The notes below the pieces were generated by a model. The model saw nothing but the letters and a program-made list of their open reading frames with translations, did not search any database and was not told the origin of the DNA. A stretch of DNA of 64,000 nt, taken from positions 1-64,000 of the forward strand of contig NZ_LSJI01000176.1 in assembly GCF_001557235.1 (NCBI RefSeq). Direction: 5' to 3'. Positions 8,590 through 17,879 of the stretch are shown here, one piece after another. The DNA comes from Phenylobacterium sp. CCH9-H3 (lineage in GTDB: Bacteria > Pseudomonadota > Alphaproteobacteria > Caulobacterales > Caulobacteraceae). Numbering within the stretch: the first letter of the stretch is position 1; the number at the start of each line of letters is the position of its first letter. Position numbers and translations under genes: made by a program.

Positions 8590-9621
8590 ATGGGTTACCG
8601 GGTCGCCGTCGTCGGCGCCACGGGCAACGTGGGTCGCGAGATGCTGAACATCCTTGAGGAAGTGAAATTCCCCGTGGAGAAGATTCACGCGATCGCCTCG
8701 CGCAAATCCATCGGCGTGGAAGTCTCGTTCGGCGAGAAGATCGTCAAGTGCGAGGACGTGGAGCAGTTCGACTTCTCCACTGTCGACCTCGTGCTGATGA
8801 GCGTGTCCGGCAGCTTCTCCAAGGAATGGTCGCCGAAGATCGGCGCCGCCGGCCCCATCGTCATCGACAATTCGTCCGCGTTCCGCATGGACCCGGACGT
8901 GCCCCTCGTGGTGCCCGAGGTGAACCCCGACGACGTGGAGTGGGCGAACCGCAAGAACATCATCGCCAATCCGAACTGCTCGACCGCCCAGCTGGTCGTG
9001 GCGCTGAAGCCGCTGCACGAGCGGGCGAAGATCAAGCGGGTGGTGGTCTCGACGTACCAGTCGGTCTCCGGCGCCGGCAAGGAAGGCATGGACGAGCTCT
9101 TCGACCAGACGAAGAACGTCTATGTCCTGGGCGCCACCCCGCCCAAGAAGTTCCCCAAGCAGATCGCGTTCAACGTCATCCCCTTCATCGGCGCCTTCCA
9201 GGACGACGGCTACACCGACGAAGAAGCCAAGATGTGGAACGAGACCCACAAGATGATCGATCCGGCCATCAAGCTGACGGTCACCTGCGTGCGCGTGCCG
9301 GTGATGGTCGGCCACTCCGAGTCCGTCAACATCGAGTTCCACGAGCCGCTGGACGAGGACGAGGCCCGCGACCTGCTGCGCGAGAGCCCCGGCCTGATCG
9401 TGATCGATAAGCGGGATTCCACCGGCTACATCACGCCCAAGGAAGCCCAGGGCGAATTCCCGGTCTTCGTCAGCCGGATCCGCAACGACCCCACGGTCGA
9501 GAACGGCCTCAACATGTGGGTCGTGGCCGACAACCTGCGGAAGGGTGCGGCGCTCAACGCCGTGCAGATCGCCGAACTGCTCCATGAGCGCGGCCTGATC
9601 CGCACCAAGGCCCTGGCCTAG
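8590..9621 (+). CDS. asd: Aspartate-semialdehyde dehydrogenase
   Basis: Asd reduces aspartyl phosphate to aspartate semialdehyde with NADPH, at the branch to lysine/diaminopimelate, threonine and methionine. The 343-residue protein has the N-terminal Rossmann loop VGATGNVGREML, the phosphate-binding stretch IDNSSAFRMDPDVPL, catalytic Cys130 in NPNCSTAQ, and the dimerisation-domain sequence VPVMVGHSESVNIEF. A strong AAGGAAG ribosome-binding site lies just upstream of ATG 8590. The rarD start follows the stop after one base. Confidence 0.97.
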   Translation: MGYRVAVVGATGNVGREMLNILEEVKFPVEKIHAIASRKSIGVEVSFGEKIVKCEDVEQFDFSTVDLVLMSVSGSFSKEWSPKIGAAGPIVIDNSSAFRMDPDVPLVVPEVNPDDVEWANRKNIIANPNCSTAQLVVALKPLHERAKIKRVVVSTYQSVSGAGKEGMDELFDQTKNVYVLGATPPKKFPKQIAFNVIPFIGAFQDDGYTDEEAKMWNETHKMIDPAIKLTVTCVRVPVMVGHSESVNIEFHEPLDEDEARDLLRESPGLIVIDKRDSTGYITPKEAQGEFPVFVSRIRNDPTVENGLNMWVVADNLRKGAALNAVQIAELLHERGLIRTKALA

Positions 9622-9622
9622 G

Positions 9623-10561
9623 ATGAAGAGCCCGTCGGCGCCCGGCGGAGATTCCCGCCTGGCGTTGTCGGCGGGGATCCTCTGCTATTTCATCTGGGGT
9701 TTCGTGCCCCTGGCGTTCCAGGCCATCGGCAAGCTGGGGGTCGGCCCCTGGGAGACCCTGGCCCAGCGGATCGTCTGGAGCGTGCCCGCTGCGGCCGTCT
9801 TCGTGCTGCTGGCCGGACAGGCCCGGCAGGTGGCGGCGGTGCTGCGCCAGCCGCGGGTGCTGGCCTGGCTGGGCCTCTCCTCGGTCCTGATCGCCATCAA
9901 CTGGGTGGTGTTCATCGGCGCGGTGACCAGCGGCCGGCTGCTGGAGACCAGCCTGGGCTACTACATCAACCCCCTGGTCAACATGGCCGCGGGCGCGCTG
10001 ATCTTCCGCGAACGCATCGACCGGATCGGGTTCGTGGCCATCGGCCTAGCCCTGGTGGGCGTGGTGTTCCAGGCCGTGGCCCTGGGTCACCTTCCCTGGG
10101 TGTCGCTGATCCTGGCGTTCAGCTTCGCCGGCTATGGCGTGGTCCGCAAACAGGTGGCCGCGGACGCGCAGACGGGCCTCCTGGTCGAGTGCCTGGTGCT
10201 GGGATTGCCGAGCCTGGCCTTCATCGCCTGGCTGGAGATGCAGGGCCAGGGCCACTTCACCCAGGACGTCCCGACCGCGCTCTGGCTCATCGCCTCGGGG
10301 CCGATCACGGCGGTGCCGCTGGTCCTGTTCTCCTGGGCCGCGCGTCGCATCCCGCTGTCGGCCATGGGCTTCCTGCAGTTCCTCGCGCCGACCATCAGCT
10401 TCGTCATCGGCCTGACCCAGGGCGAGGCCTTCACGCCGGCGCGCGCGATCTCGTTCGCCTTCATCTGGTGCGGCGCGGCGGTATTCCTCTACGGCGCCTG
10501 GCGCCGGTCGCGCTCGGTGGCGCTCGCGACCCGCCAGGCAGCGGAGGCGGCCGCGGAATAG
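9623..10561 (+). CDS. rarD: RarD-type EamA-family membrane transporter
   Basis: A 312-residue inner-membrane protein with about ten hydrophobic helices arranged as two five-helix repeats. It has the RarD-specific features: ILCYFIWGFVPLAFQAI at the start, PWETLAQRIVWSVP, the SLGYYINPLVNMAAGALIFR motif, and GFLQFLAPTISFVIGLTQGE near the end. RarD proteins were named in E. coli for chloramphenicol sensitivity; the substrate is not established. The ATG sits directly after the asd stop (TAGGATG), indicating co-transcription. Confidence 0.9.
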   Translation: MKSPSAPGGDSRLALSAGILCYFIWGFVPLAFQAIGKLGVGPWETLAQRIVWSVPAAAVFVLLAGQARQVAAVLRQPRVLAWLGLSSVLIAINWVVFIGAVTSGRLLETSLGYYINPLVNMAAGALIFRERIDRIGFVAIGLALVGVVFQAVALGHLPWVSLILAFSFAGYGVVRKQVAADAQTGLLVECLVLGLPSLAFIAWLEMQGQGHFTQDVPTALWLIASGPITAVPLVLFSWAARRIPLSAMGFLQFLAPTISFVIGLTQGEAFTPARAISFAFIWCGAAVFLYGAWRRSRSVALATRQAAEAAAE

Positions 10562-11689
10562 TCAGAGCGCCGCGTAGGCCGCTTCGATCAGCCGCCTCGG
10601 GCGCGCGTCGCCCATCAGGGCCACACCCTGCTTGTTCATGACGTAGGCGCCGCCCAGCTTCCGCTCGGGGTCGGCGAAGGCGCAGGATCCGCCCCAGCCG
10701 GAATGGCCGAAGGCCTCGCGTCCCGGGCCCCAGGGGAAGTTCGGCGCGTTGCGCATGAAGCCCGCGGCCCAGCTCATCACGAACGGCAGCACGAGGTCCT
10801 GGCCGCGGATCCGCTCGCGTCTGGCCTCGGCGATCAGGGCCGGCGACAGGATCTCGCCGCCGTCCAGCCAGCCGTCGTTGGCCAGGGCGCCCATCAGCTT
10901 CGCGAACGCCTCGGCGGTGGCGTAGCCGTTGGTGGAGGGCACCTCCATGCGGCGGTAGTCGGCGCCCGCCTTGCCGGCCGCGGACGACCAGGGGGCCAGG
11001 AAGGCCGCGCGCGTGGGCGCGTTGATCTCGCCGAACTCGGGAACCGCGCTGGGCCGCTGAAGCTCGGCGAGGCGGGCGTCGGCGCTCTCGGGAAGCCCGA
11101 TCCACAGGTCGAGGTCGAAGGGCGCGCCGATGTCCTCGCGAAATGCGGTCCCGATGGTCCGGCCATCGACCCGGCGGAAGATCTCGCCGACCACATAGCC
11201 GACCGTCACCGGATGGTAGCCGCTGGCCGTGCCGGGCGGCCACATGGGCGCCATGGCCGCCAGCCGGGCGCAGATCGCGTCCCAGTCGGTCCAGAGCCCC
11301 GGATCCATCGGCTCGGCGAAGCCCGGCAGGCCGTCCTGGTGCGAGATCGCCTGCTCGATCGTCACCTGGCCCTTGCCGGCCTGGGCGAACTCGGGCCAGA
11401 CGCTGGCGACGGTCTGGCCGTAGTCAAGCTTCCCGGCGTCCGCCAGGCGGGCGATCATCAGGGCCGCGACCGCCTTGGTGGTGGAGAACACCGGCGCCAG
11501 GGTGCGCTCGTCCCAGGCCAGCGTGCGCTTGCGGTCGGCGAAGCCGCCCCAGATGTCCAGGACCACCTCGCCCGCCTCCACCAGGGTGAAGCGCGCACCC
11601 AGCTCCTCGCCGGCGGCAAAGCTCGCGGCGAACACGTCCTTGACCCTGGAGAACCGCGCCGGCGCGAAGCCGGAAATCTCAACGCTCAT
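10562..11689 (-). CDS. Serine hydrolase of the beta-lactamase/class C fold
   Basis: A 375-residue protein with the SxxK motif STTK at about residue 70, a region around TASGYHPVTVGYVVGE holding the Tyr of the YxN-like motif, and HSGWGG as the third active-site motif. These place it among EstB-like esterases/beta-lactamase-related hydrolases. No signal peptide is seen, so it is probably cytoplasmic and acts as an esterase rather than on peptidoglycan. The ATG overlaps the pdxY stop by four bases, making a two-gene unit. The gene converges on rarD, with the stops adjacent at 10561/10562. Confidence 0.87.
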   Translation of the reverse strand: MSVEISGFAPARFSRVKDVFAASFAAGEELGARFTLVEAGEVVLDIWGGFADRKRTLAWDERTLAPVFSTTKAVAALMIARLADAGKLDYGQTVASVWPEFAQAGKGQVTIEQAISHQDGLPGFAEPMDPGLWTDWDAICARLAAMAPMWPPGTASGYHPVTVGYVVGEIFRRVDGRTIGTAFREDIGAPFDLDLWIGLPESADARLAELQRPSAVPEFGEINAPTRAAFLAPWSSAAGKAGADYRRMEVPSTNGYATAEAFAKLMGALANDGWLDGGEILSPALIAEARRERIRGQDLVLPFVMSWAAGFMRNAPNFPWGPGREAFGHSGWGGSCAFADPERKLGGAYVMNKQGVALMGDARPRRLIEAAYAAL

Positions 11690-12531
11690 AGGCGTTCAAT
11701 ACGCACTTCCGCGGTGGGATTCACGATCCGATCGGCCATGGCGACGATGGGGAGTTCTGGCGACTGCCACACCTCGGCCATGGCCACCACCTCGGCGGCC
11801 GCCCGGGCGGCCCGTTCGGCGGCGTCGCGGGGGTCGCGCCCCTCCACCAGCCCTGCGCCGAAGCTGGCGGTCACCAGATCGCCGGTGCCGTTGGGCGCCG
11901 TCTCCCGCTTCGGGTGGGCGAACAGCACCGCCTCTTCCTTGTCCACGTAGAGCAGGCCGATCTCGCCCGGACCGGCGGGCGCCGAGGTCACGAGGGCCGG
12001 CTTTCCCACCGCGCGAACGGCGTCGCGCGCATCGGCGGCCGTGACGATCTCACGGTCGGCGAGGAACCCCAGCTCCCAGAGATTTGGCGTGATCCAGTCC
12101 GCCTGCGGCACGAGCCGTTTCTCGACCGCCTCGGCGACCTCGTATTTCACGTAAAGGCCCCGCGGCGCGTCGCCCAGGATGGGGTCCACCAGCACAAGGG
12201 GCCGCGCGCCCCAGGCGTCGCTCCGCTCGGCGCCGCGCACCCGCTCGATCACCCCCGCGGCGATCTCCACCTGTTCCGGATCCGAGAAGTGGCCGGTGAT
12301 GATCAGGTCCACGAGGCCGAACAGGGCGTCGGCCTCGATGTCCCCCAGCATGCGCCGGAACACGTCCGGCGAAGTCACCTCGCCCTGGCCGCCGCGCGCG
12401 GGCGTGCGGCCGAACATGACCGTGGGCGCCAGCACCGGGTCGATCTTGTGCGCCGCCAGCACGTACTGCTGCGCAGCGCCGCCGATGCGGGAGGCCGCCA
12501 CGAAGGAGGAAAGGATAAGGGCTAGGGGCAC
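11686..12531 (-). CDS. pdxY: Pyridoxal kinase
   Basis: A 281-residue ribokinase-fold enzyme that phosphorylates pyridoxal (B6 salvage). The N-terminal IGGAAQQYVLA replaces the ribokinase GG motif. VLVDPILGD, DWITPNLWELGFLA and the anion-hole motif NGTGDLVTASFGAGL with the catalytic Asp are typical of PdxY/PdxK. The start at 12531 gives the family N terminus (LALILSSFVAASRIGG). It is co-translated with the downstream hydrolase through an ATGA overlap. Confidence 0.9.
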   Translation of the reverse strand: MPLALILSSFVAASRIGGAAQQYVLAAHKIDPVLAPTVMFGRTPARGGQGEVTSPDVFRRMLGDIEADALFGLVDLIITGHFSDPEQVEIAAGVIERVRGAERSDAWGARPLVLVDPILGDAPRGLYVKYEVAEAVEKRLVPQADWITPNLWELGFLADREIVTAADARDAVRAVGKPALVTSAPAGPGEIGLLYVDKEEAVLFAHPKRETAPNGTGDLVTASFGAGLVEGRDPRDAAERAARAAAEVVAMAEVWQSPELPIVAMADRIVNPTAEVRIERL

Positions 12532-12605
12532 ATCGATGCCCCTAGCCCAAACAGCAAAGCTGAACCAGCCTTGTTTCCAGCCGGAAGGTGAATGTCCGCC
12601 GGAAG

Positions 12606-13997
12606 CTAGTAGCGGTAGTGCTCGGGCTTGAACGGCCCCTCCGGCGTGACGCCGATATAGTCAGCCTGTTCCTGGCTAAGCTTGGTGAGCTTGGCGCCCA
12701 GCTTGTCGAGATGGAGCATCGCCACCTTCTCATCCAGGTGCTTGGGCAGGGTGTAGACCTTCTTCTCGTACTTCGCGCCGTTCACCCACAGCTCGATCTG
12801 GGCCAGCGTCTGGTTGGTGAAGGAGGCGCTCATCACGAAACTGGGGTGGCCCGTGGCGTTGCCCAGGTTCACCAGGCGGCCTTCCGACAGGACGATGATC
12901 TTCTTGCCGTCCGGGAATTCCACGTGGTGGACCTGCGGCTTGATCTCGTCCCACTTGTAGTTGCGCAGGCCGGCGATCTGGATCTCGGAATCGAAGTGGC
13001 CGATGTTCGCCACGATGGCGTTGTTCTTCATCCGGCGCATGTGGTCGACGGTGAGGACGTCCTTGTTGCCGGTGGCCGTGACGAAGATGTCGCCCTTGTC
13101 GGCCGCGTCATCCATGGTGACGACCTCATAGCCTTCCATCGCCGCCTGCAGGGCGCAGATCGGGTCGACTTCGGTGACCATGACCCGGGCGCCGCCGTTG
13201 CGCAGCGAGGCCGCCGAGCCCTTGCCCACGTCGCCGTAGCCCAGGACCACCGCCACCTTGCCGGCCAGCATCACGTCGGTGCCACGGCGGATGGCGTCCA
13301 CCAGGCTCTCACGGCAGCCGTAGAGGTTGTCGAACTTCGACTTGGTCACGCTGTCGTTGACGTTGATCGCGGTGAACGGCAGCTCGCCGCGCTCGTGCAT
13401 CTGGTAGAGGCGGTGCACGCCCGTCGTGGTCTCTTCCGACACGCCCTTACAGGCGTCGCGGATGGCGGTGTAGAAGCCCGGCTTCTCCTTCAGGTACCGC
13501 TTCATCACGGCGAAGAGGGCTTCCTCCTCCTCGTTGGTCGGGTTGTTGAGGAGGCTGGGGTCCTTCTCGGCCTTGGGCCCCAGGACGCAGAGCAGGGTCG
13601 CATCGCCGCCGTCGTCGAGGATCAGGTTCGGATAGCCGCCGTCGTGCCACTCGAAGATCTTGTGGGCGTATTCCCAGTACTCGACCAGCGTCTCGCCCTT
13701 GATGGCGAAGACCGGCGTGCCCTTGGCCGCGATCGCCGCGGCCGCGTGGTCCTGGGTGGAGAAGATGTTGCACGAGGCCCAGCGGACCTCGGCGCCCAGG
13801 GCCTGCAGCGTCTCGATCAGAACCGCGGTCTGGATCGTCATGTGCAGCGAGCCGGCGATGCGCGCGCCCTTGAGCGGCTGCGACTTGCCGAACTCGGCGC
13901 GCGTGGCCATCAGGCCCGGCATCTCGGTTTCGGCGATTTCGATTTCCTTGCGGCCCCAGTCGGCCAGCGACAGGTCCTTCACGACATAGTCGGTCAT
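12606..13997 (-). CDS. ahcY: Adenosylhomocysteinase (S-adenosylhomocysteine hydrolase)
   Basis: AhcY splits S-adenosylhomocysteine into homocysteine and adenosine with bound NAD+, relieving product inhibition of methyltransferases. The 463-residue protein shows the signature segments [32 protein letters not shown] (here [14 protein letters not shown]), [20 protein letters not shown], the NAD-binding [14 protein letters not shown], and the C-terminal [14 protein letters not shown]...KPEHYRY. It is divergent from bioB. An imperfect AT-rich palindrome in the shared gap resembles operators of ArsR-family SAH/SAM-responsive repressors. Confidence 0.97.
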   Translation of the reverse strand: MTDYVVKDLSLADWGRKEIEIAETEMPGLMATRAEFGKSQPLKGARIAGSLHMTIQTAVLIETLQALGAEVRWASCNIFSTQDHAAAAIAAKGTPVFAIKGETLVEYWEYAHKIFEWHDGGYPNLILDDGGDATLLCVLGPKAEKDPSLLNNPTNEEEEALFAVMKRYLKEKPGFYTAIRDACKGVSEETTTGVHRLYQMHERGELPFTAINVNDSVTKSKFDNLYGCRESLVDAIRRGTDVMLAGKVAVVLGYGDVGKGSAASLRNGGARVMVTEVDPICALQAAMEGYEVVTMDDAADKGDIFVTATGNKDVLTVDHMRRMKNNAIVANIGHFDSEIQIAGLRNYKWDEIKPQVHHVEFPDGKKIIVLSEGRLVNLGNATGHPSFVMSASFTNQTLAQIELWVNGAKYEKKVYTLPKHLDEKVAMLHLDKLGAKLTKLSQEQADYIGVTPEGPFKPEHYRY

Positions 13998-14067
13998 CTT
14001 CGATCCTGATCGGAGTGATATCAGCGTTGCCGGCCCCTATAGCCGCGCGCCCGCCACGGATCAACTC

Positions 14068-14090
14068 GCATATAAGGAAATCTTTATACG
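14068..14090. promoter_or_regulatory. AT-rich inverted repeat between ahcY and bioB, putative SahR/SamR-type operator
   Basis: TATAAGGA-AA-TCTTTATA (14071-14088) is an inverted repeat with one mismatch in an otherwise GC-rich 157-base gap between the divergent ahcY and bioB genes. ArsR-family regulators of SAH/SAM metabolism in proteobacteria are known to bind ATAAAGA-centred palindromes upstream of ahcY. The link here is inference from position and sequence resemblance. No ArsR gene lies nearby in the window. Confidence 0.55.
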
Positions 14091-14154
14091 ACCATCGTTG
14101 CCCGCCGCAAGGTGACCGGTCTATCCCGGCGCGTCCTTCCGTGGAGTAAAGACC

Positions 14155-15141
14155 ATGAACGCGCCCGTCCGCATCGCCGATCCCGCCCAGCCGCGCCACG
14201 ACTGGACGCTGGAAGAGGTCGAGGCGCTGTTCGAGCTGCCGTTCACCGAGCTGGTGTTCCGCGCGGCCGAGGTCCACCGGCGCTGGTTCGACCCCACCGA
14301 ACTGCAACTGTCCCAACTACTGTCGGTGAAGACCGGCGGGTGCCCCGAGAACTGCGGCTATTGCAGCCAGTCGCAGCACTTCAAGACCGCCACCAGCGCC
14401 TCGAAGCTGCTGGACGCGGACGTCGTCATCGCCGCCGCCCGCGACGCCAAGGCGGGCGGGGCCCAGCGCTTCTGCATGGGCGCGGCGTGGCGCGACGTGA
14501 AGGACCGCGACCTGCCCAGGGTGGCCGCCATGATCTCCGGCGTGAAGGCCCTCGGCCTGGAGACCTGCGCGACCCTCGGGATGCTGACGCCGGTCCAGGC
14601 GAAGGCGCTGAAGGACGCCGGCCTCGACTACTACAACCACAACCTGGACACCGGCCCGGACTATTACGACAAGGTCGTCACCACCCGGACCTACCAGGAT
14701 CGCCTGGAGACCCTCGCGGCCGTGCGCGATGCGGGCCTGAGCACCTGCTGCGGCGGCATCGTGGGCATGGGCGAGACGCGCCGCGACCGCGCCGGTCTGC
14801 TGCACCAACTCGCCACGCTGCCCAGCCATCCGGAAAGCCTGCCGATCAACGACCTGATGCCCATCCCCGGCACCCCGCTTGGCGAATCCCCGCCTGTCGA
14901 CCCGCTGGAGTTCGTGCGGATGATCGCGGTGGCGCGGCTGGTCTGCCCCAAGGCCATGGTCCGCATCGCTGCCGGGCGCGAGCACATGTCGAAGGAGCTG
15001 CAGGCGCTCTGCTTCCTGGCCGGCGCCAATTCGATCTTTGTCGGCGCCCGTCTGCTGACGACCGACAACCCCGGCCGCGACAACGACGACGCGCTTCTGG
15101 CCGACCTGAAGATGCGGCCGATGGGTAGCGGGGTGGCTTAG
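14155..15141 (+). CDS. bioB: Biotin synthase
   Basis: BioB is a radical-SAM enzyme that inserts sulphur into dethiobiotin. The 328-residue protein carries the cluster motif CPENCGYC with Cys63, Cys67 and Cys70. It also has [38 protein letters not shown] (auxiliary 2Fe-2S cysteine region) and [18 protein letters not shown], all in family order. A GGAGTAAAG ribosome-binding stretch precedes ATG 14155. Other bio genes are not in the window. Confidence 0.97.
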   Translation: MNAPVRIADPAQPRHDWTLEEVEALFELPFTELVFRAAEVHRRWFDPTELQLSQLLSVKTGGCPENCGYCSQSQHFKTATSASKLLDADVVIAAARDAKAGGAQRFCMGAAWRDVKDRDLPRVAAMISGVKALGLETCATLGMLTPVQAKALKDAGLDYYNHNLDTGPDYYDKVVTTRTYQDRLETLAAVRDAGLSTCCGGIVGMGETRRDRAGLLHQLATLPSHPESLPINDLMPIPGTPLGESPPVDPLEFVRMIAVARLVCPKAMVRIAAGREHMSKELQALCFLAGANSIFVGARLLTTDNPGRDNDDALLADLKMRPMGSGVA

Positions 15142-15180
15142 AGCCCCAGCTCCGAGGCGCGGAGAGACCCTGGGCTTCAA

Positions 15181-15269
15181 CCCCCTCCCCCTTCGGGACC
15201 TCCCCCCGTGGGGGAGGACCTGGGAATGGATGCTCCCCCACTGGGGGAGCTCGCGAAGCGAGAGGGGGT
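15181..15269. repeat. Palindromic REP-like repeats, two units
   Basis: Two units related to those at 5.7 and 17 kb lie between bioB and the ABC ATPase gene. The left unit, read on the minus strand, is GGGGGGAGG then GTCCCGAAGGG then GAGGGGG. The right unit is CTCCCCC-act-GGGGGAG followed by CTCGC-GAA-GCGAG and AGGGGGT. As elsewhere, the GAA loop and the flanking G-runs are kept while the stem bases differ but still pair. Confidence 0.8.
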
Positions 15270-15361
15270 ACGAGCGCGCGAGCATGCCGAACAGGAGTTG
15301 TCGGGACGACCCTAGCTCAGCCGTCCTCCGACCCCTATCTGGGTGGCTTCGAGGAGAGCGC

Positions 15362-16288
15362 GTGCAGCCGATCATTTCCATCCAGGGCCTGGCGAAGACC
15401 TATGCCGGCGGCTTCCAGGCCCTGAAGGGCGTCGACCTCGAGATTCGCAAGGGCGAGATCTTCGCCCTGCTGGGTCCGAACGGCGCCGGCAAGACCACCC
15501 TGATCGGCATCGTCTGCGGCCTGGTGCGGATGACCGCGGGGACCGTCGTCGCCGACGGCCACGACATCCAGAAGGACTTCCGGGCCGCGCGGATGAAGAT
15601 CGGCCTTGTGCCGCAGGAGATCTCCACCGACGCCTTCGAGAAGGTGTGGGACACGGTGAAGTTCAGCCGCGGGCTGTTCGGCCGGCCGCCGAACGACGCC
15701 TATCTGGAGAAGGTCCTGAAGGACCTCAGCCTGTGGGACAAGAAGGACACCAAGATCATGGCGCTCTCGGGCGGCATGAAGCGGCGGGTGATGATCGCCA
15801 AGGCGCTCAGCCATGAACCCTCGATCCTGTTCCTGGACGAACCCACCGCCGGCGTGGACGTGGAGCTGCGCCGCGACATGTGGGAGATGGTCCGGGGCCT
15901 GCGCGAGCAGGGCGTCACCATCATCCTGACCACCCACTACATCGAGGAAGCCGAGGAGATGGCCGACCGGATCGGGGTCATTTCGCGCGGCGAGCTGATC
16001 CTGGTGGAGGACAAGGACGTCCTCATGCGCAAGCTGGGCAAGAAACAGCTGACCCTGCATCTGCAGGAGCCGCTGCAGGCCTTGCCGGCCGGGCTGGAGG
16101 CCTATGCCCTGGAGCTGGCCGCGGAGGGCTCCGAACTGGTCTACACCTTCGACGCCCAGGCCGAGACCACCGGCATCGCCGACCTGATGAAGCGGCTCGC
16201 CGAACGCGGCGTCGACTTCAAGGACCTCCGGACCCAGGAGAGTTCGCTCGAGGACATTTTCGTCAGCCTCGTGAGGGCCCGCGCATGA
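15362..16288 (+). CDS. ABC transporter ATP-binding protein (ABC-2 exporter type)
   Basis: A 308-residue nucleotide-binding subunit starting at GTG 15362, with GAGGAGAG about 3-10 bases upstream; the longer in-frame extension runs through repeat sequence and is rejected. It has Walker [10 protein letters not shown] (about residues 38-46), signature [15 protein letters not shown], Walker [13 protein letters not shown] and H-loop [10 protein letters not shown]. The C-terminal extension resembles NodI/YadG proteins. The stop overlaps the permease ATG (ATGA), so the pair forms an exporter. The substrate cannot be told from sequence. Confidence 0.93.
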   Translation: MQPIISIQGLAKTYAGGFQALKGVDLEIRKGEIFALLGPNGAGKTTLIGIVCGLVRMTAGTVVADGHDIQKDFRAARMKIGLVPQEISTDAFEKVWDTVKFSRGLFGRPPNDAYLEKVLKDLSLWDKKDTKIMALSGGMKRRVMIAKALSHEPSILFLDEPTAGVDVELRRDMWEMVRGLREQGVTIILTTHYIEEAEEMADRIGVISRGELILVEDKDVLMRKLGKKQLTLHLQEPLQALPAGLEAYALELAAEGSELVYTFDAQAETTGIADLMKRLAERGVDFKDLRTQESSLEDIFVSLVRARA

Positions 16289-17046
16289 ACCCCCACGCCG
16301 TCCGCGCCATCTATCTGTTCGAAATGCACCGGTGGGTCCGGACCATCGTCCAGAGCGTCGCCGCTCCGGTGATCACGACCTCGCTCTATTTCATCGTCTT
16401 CGGCGCCGCCATCGGCAGCCGCATGCCGTCGATCGACGGGGTCAGCTACGGCGCCTTCATCGTGCCCGGCCTGCTGATGCTGTCGATCCTGACCGAGAGC
16501 ATCTCCAACGGCTCGTTCGGCATCTACATGCCGAAGTTCGCCGGCACGATCTACGAGGTGCTGTCGGCGCCGATTTCCGCCGTGGAGGTGGTGCTGGGCT
16601 ACGTGGGCGCGGCGGCGACGAAATCCGTCGTGCTGGGCCTGGTGATCCTGGCCACCGCGCGGATCTTCGTGCCCTACGAGATCAACCATCCGCTGCTCAT
16701 GCTGGCCTTCCTGGTGCTGACGTCGGTGACCTTCAGCCTGTTCGGGTTCCTCACCGGCATCTGGGCCGACGGCTGGGAGAAGCTGTCGATCATCCCGATG
16801 CTGGTGATCACGCCGCTGACCTTCCTGGGCGGCAGCTTCTATTCCATCGACATGCTGCCGGGCGCCTGGAAGACGATCGCCCTCTTCAACCCGGTGGTCT
16901 ACCTGGTCAGCGGCTTCCGCTGGAGCTTCTACGGCGTCTCGGACGTGGGCGTGGGCGTCAGCCTGGCCGCCACGCTCGGCTTCCTGGCGCTGTGCCTGGC
17001 GGCCGTGACCTGGATCTTCCGCACCGGCTGGCGGCTGAAGACCTGA
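16285..17046 (+). CDS. ABC-2 type transporter permease
   Basis: A 253-residue inner-membrane protein with six hydrophobic segments and the ABC-2 family signature around [20 protein letters not shown] and [20 protein letters not shown]. It partners the preceding ATPase, with which it overlaps by four bases. NodJ/YadH-like permeases of this kind export polysaccharides, lipids or hydrophobic compounds; which one applies here is not evident. The stop is 13 bases before an inverted repeat that marks the left end of the DUF559 element. Confidence 0.92.
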   Translation: MNPHAVRAIYLFEMHRWVRTIVQSVAAPVITTSLYFIVFGAAIGSRMPSIDGVSYGAFIVPGLLMLSILTESISNGSFGIYMPKFAGTIYEVLSAPISAVEVVLGYVGAAATKSVVLGLVILATARIFVPYEINHPLLMLAFLVLTSVTFSLFGFLTGIWADGWEKLSIIPMLVITPLTFLGGSFYSIDMLPGAWKTIALFNPVVYLVSGFRWSFYGVSDVGVGVSLAATLGFLALCLAAVTWIFRTGWRLKT

Positions 17047-17058
17047 GGCTAGGTCCTA

Positions 17059-17591
17059 CAATTGCTCCCCGTCGGGGGAGCTGTCAGCGAAGCTGACTGA
17101 GGGGGCTTCCACTCAAACGGTTGCGAGCACGCACAGCTTGGAGAACAATTGAAGAACATATAGCGTCGCGGGATGCAGGCGCGACACGACACCCGCGACT
17201 TTGCCCGGACGCTACGCAGGCAGTTGAGCCTCCCTGAGGGCCTACTTTGGCGCGCGATCAAGGGCAGGAAGGCGGGTGGATTGCACTTCCGCAAGCAACA
17301 TCCGCTCGGGCCTTATGTGCTCGACTTCTACTGCCACCAAGCCCGGCTTTGCGTAGAGGTCGATGGCGCGTCACACGGAATGGGCCAGCAGGCTTCGAAG
17401 GACGAGCGCCGTGACGGATGGGTTGCGGAAAAGGGGATCCGCATCCTGCGCATATCGGCATCGTGCATTCTCGATGACGTCGATGACGCTGTGCGGATGA
17501 TTGTATCCGCCGCTGAGGGCGATGATCTGGGTTCTGAGTGGAAGCCCCCTCCGTCGCCTTCGGCGACACCTCCCCCGCCGGGGAGGAATTG
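17059..17591. mobile_element. 533-bp DUF559 cassette bounded by 57-bp inverted repeats
   Basis: The left end 17059-17115 and right end 17535-17591 are inverted copies, with about 49 of 57 positions identical. Both ends start CAATT and share an inner 16-base block GGGGGCTTCCACTCA. Each end folds into two small hairpins (CTCCCC/GGGGAG and a GAA-capped stem), and all but two of the mismatches between ends keep the pairing. The only gene inside is the DUF559 protein at 17173-17592, whose stop lies in the right repeat. No target duplication is seen. Calling it mobile is inference from structure; a REP/RAYT-like relation is a hypothesis. Confidence 0.6.
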
Positions 17592-17592
17592 A
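17173..17592 (+). CDS. DUF559 endonuclease-like protein
   Basis: A 139-residue protein with a DUF559 domain of the PD-(D/E)XK/Vsr-like nuclease group. It shows FARTLRRQLSLPEGLLWRAI, FRKQHPLGPYVLDFYCHQ (catalytic Asp in LDFYC), LCVEVDGASH (second acidic motif EVDG) and RDGWVAEKGIRILRIS. The C-terminal tail WKPPPSPSATPPPPGRN is encoded by the right-hand inverted repeat, showing that repeat and gene form one unit. The function of stand-alone DUF559 proteins is not settled. Cleavage or pairing with the flanking palindromes is a hypothesis only. Confidence 0.87.
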   Translation: MQARHDTRDFARTLRRQLSLPEGLLWRAIKGRKAGGLHFRKQHPLGPYVLDFYCHQARLCVEVDGASHGMGQQASKDERRDGWVAEKGIRILRISASCILDDVDDAVRMIVSAAEGDDLGSEWKPPPSPSATPPPPGRN

Positions 17593-17603
17593 GTGAGAAT
17601 CTC

Positions 17604-17879
17604 CTACTCGTCCTCGTCGAACCGGGCGGCGACCAGATCGGCCAGGGCCTTCACGGCCTCGTCCGCCTGGTCGCCCTCGGCTGCGATGTCGATGCAGCAG
17701 CCGGGGGCGGCGGCCAGCATCATCAGGCCCATGATGGAGCGGGCGTCGACCGTCTGGCCGTCCTTGGAAACCTTGACCTCGGCGTCGAACGCCGCGGCCA
17801 GCTTCACGAATTTCGCCGAGGCGCGGGCGTGCAGCCCCCGCTTGTTGACGATCTCGACGGTGCGGCCCGCTTCGCTCAG
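17604..17879 (-). CDS. ptsH: HPr-like phosphocarrier protein, apparent CTG start
   Basis: The protein carries the HPr phosphorylation site GLHARASAKFV (His17 in a 91-residue reading) and the regulatory serine region ARSIMGLMML (Ser48), the target of HprK. No ATG, GTG or TTG precedes the active-site histidine after the in-frame TAG at 17882. The first usable codon is CTG at 17879, directly after the EIIA stop, with GGAGAG about 7 bases upstream. A start at the later GTG would delete the active site. With EIIA and HprK it forms a regulatory PTS branch. Confidence 0.88.
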   Translation of the reverse strand: MSEAGRTVEIVNKRGLHARASAKFVKLAAAFDAEVKVSKDGQTVDARSIMGLMMLAAAPGCCIDIAAEGDQADEAVKALADLVAARFDEDE

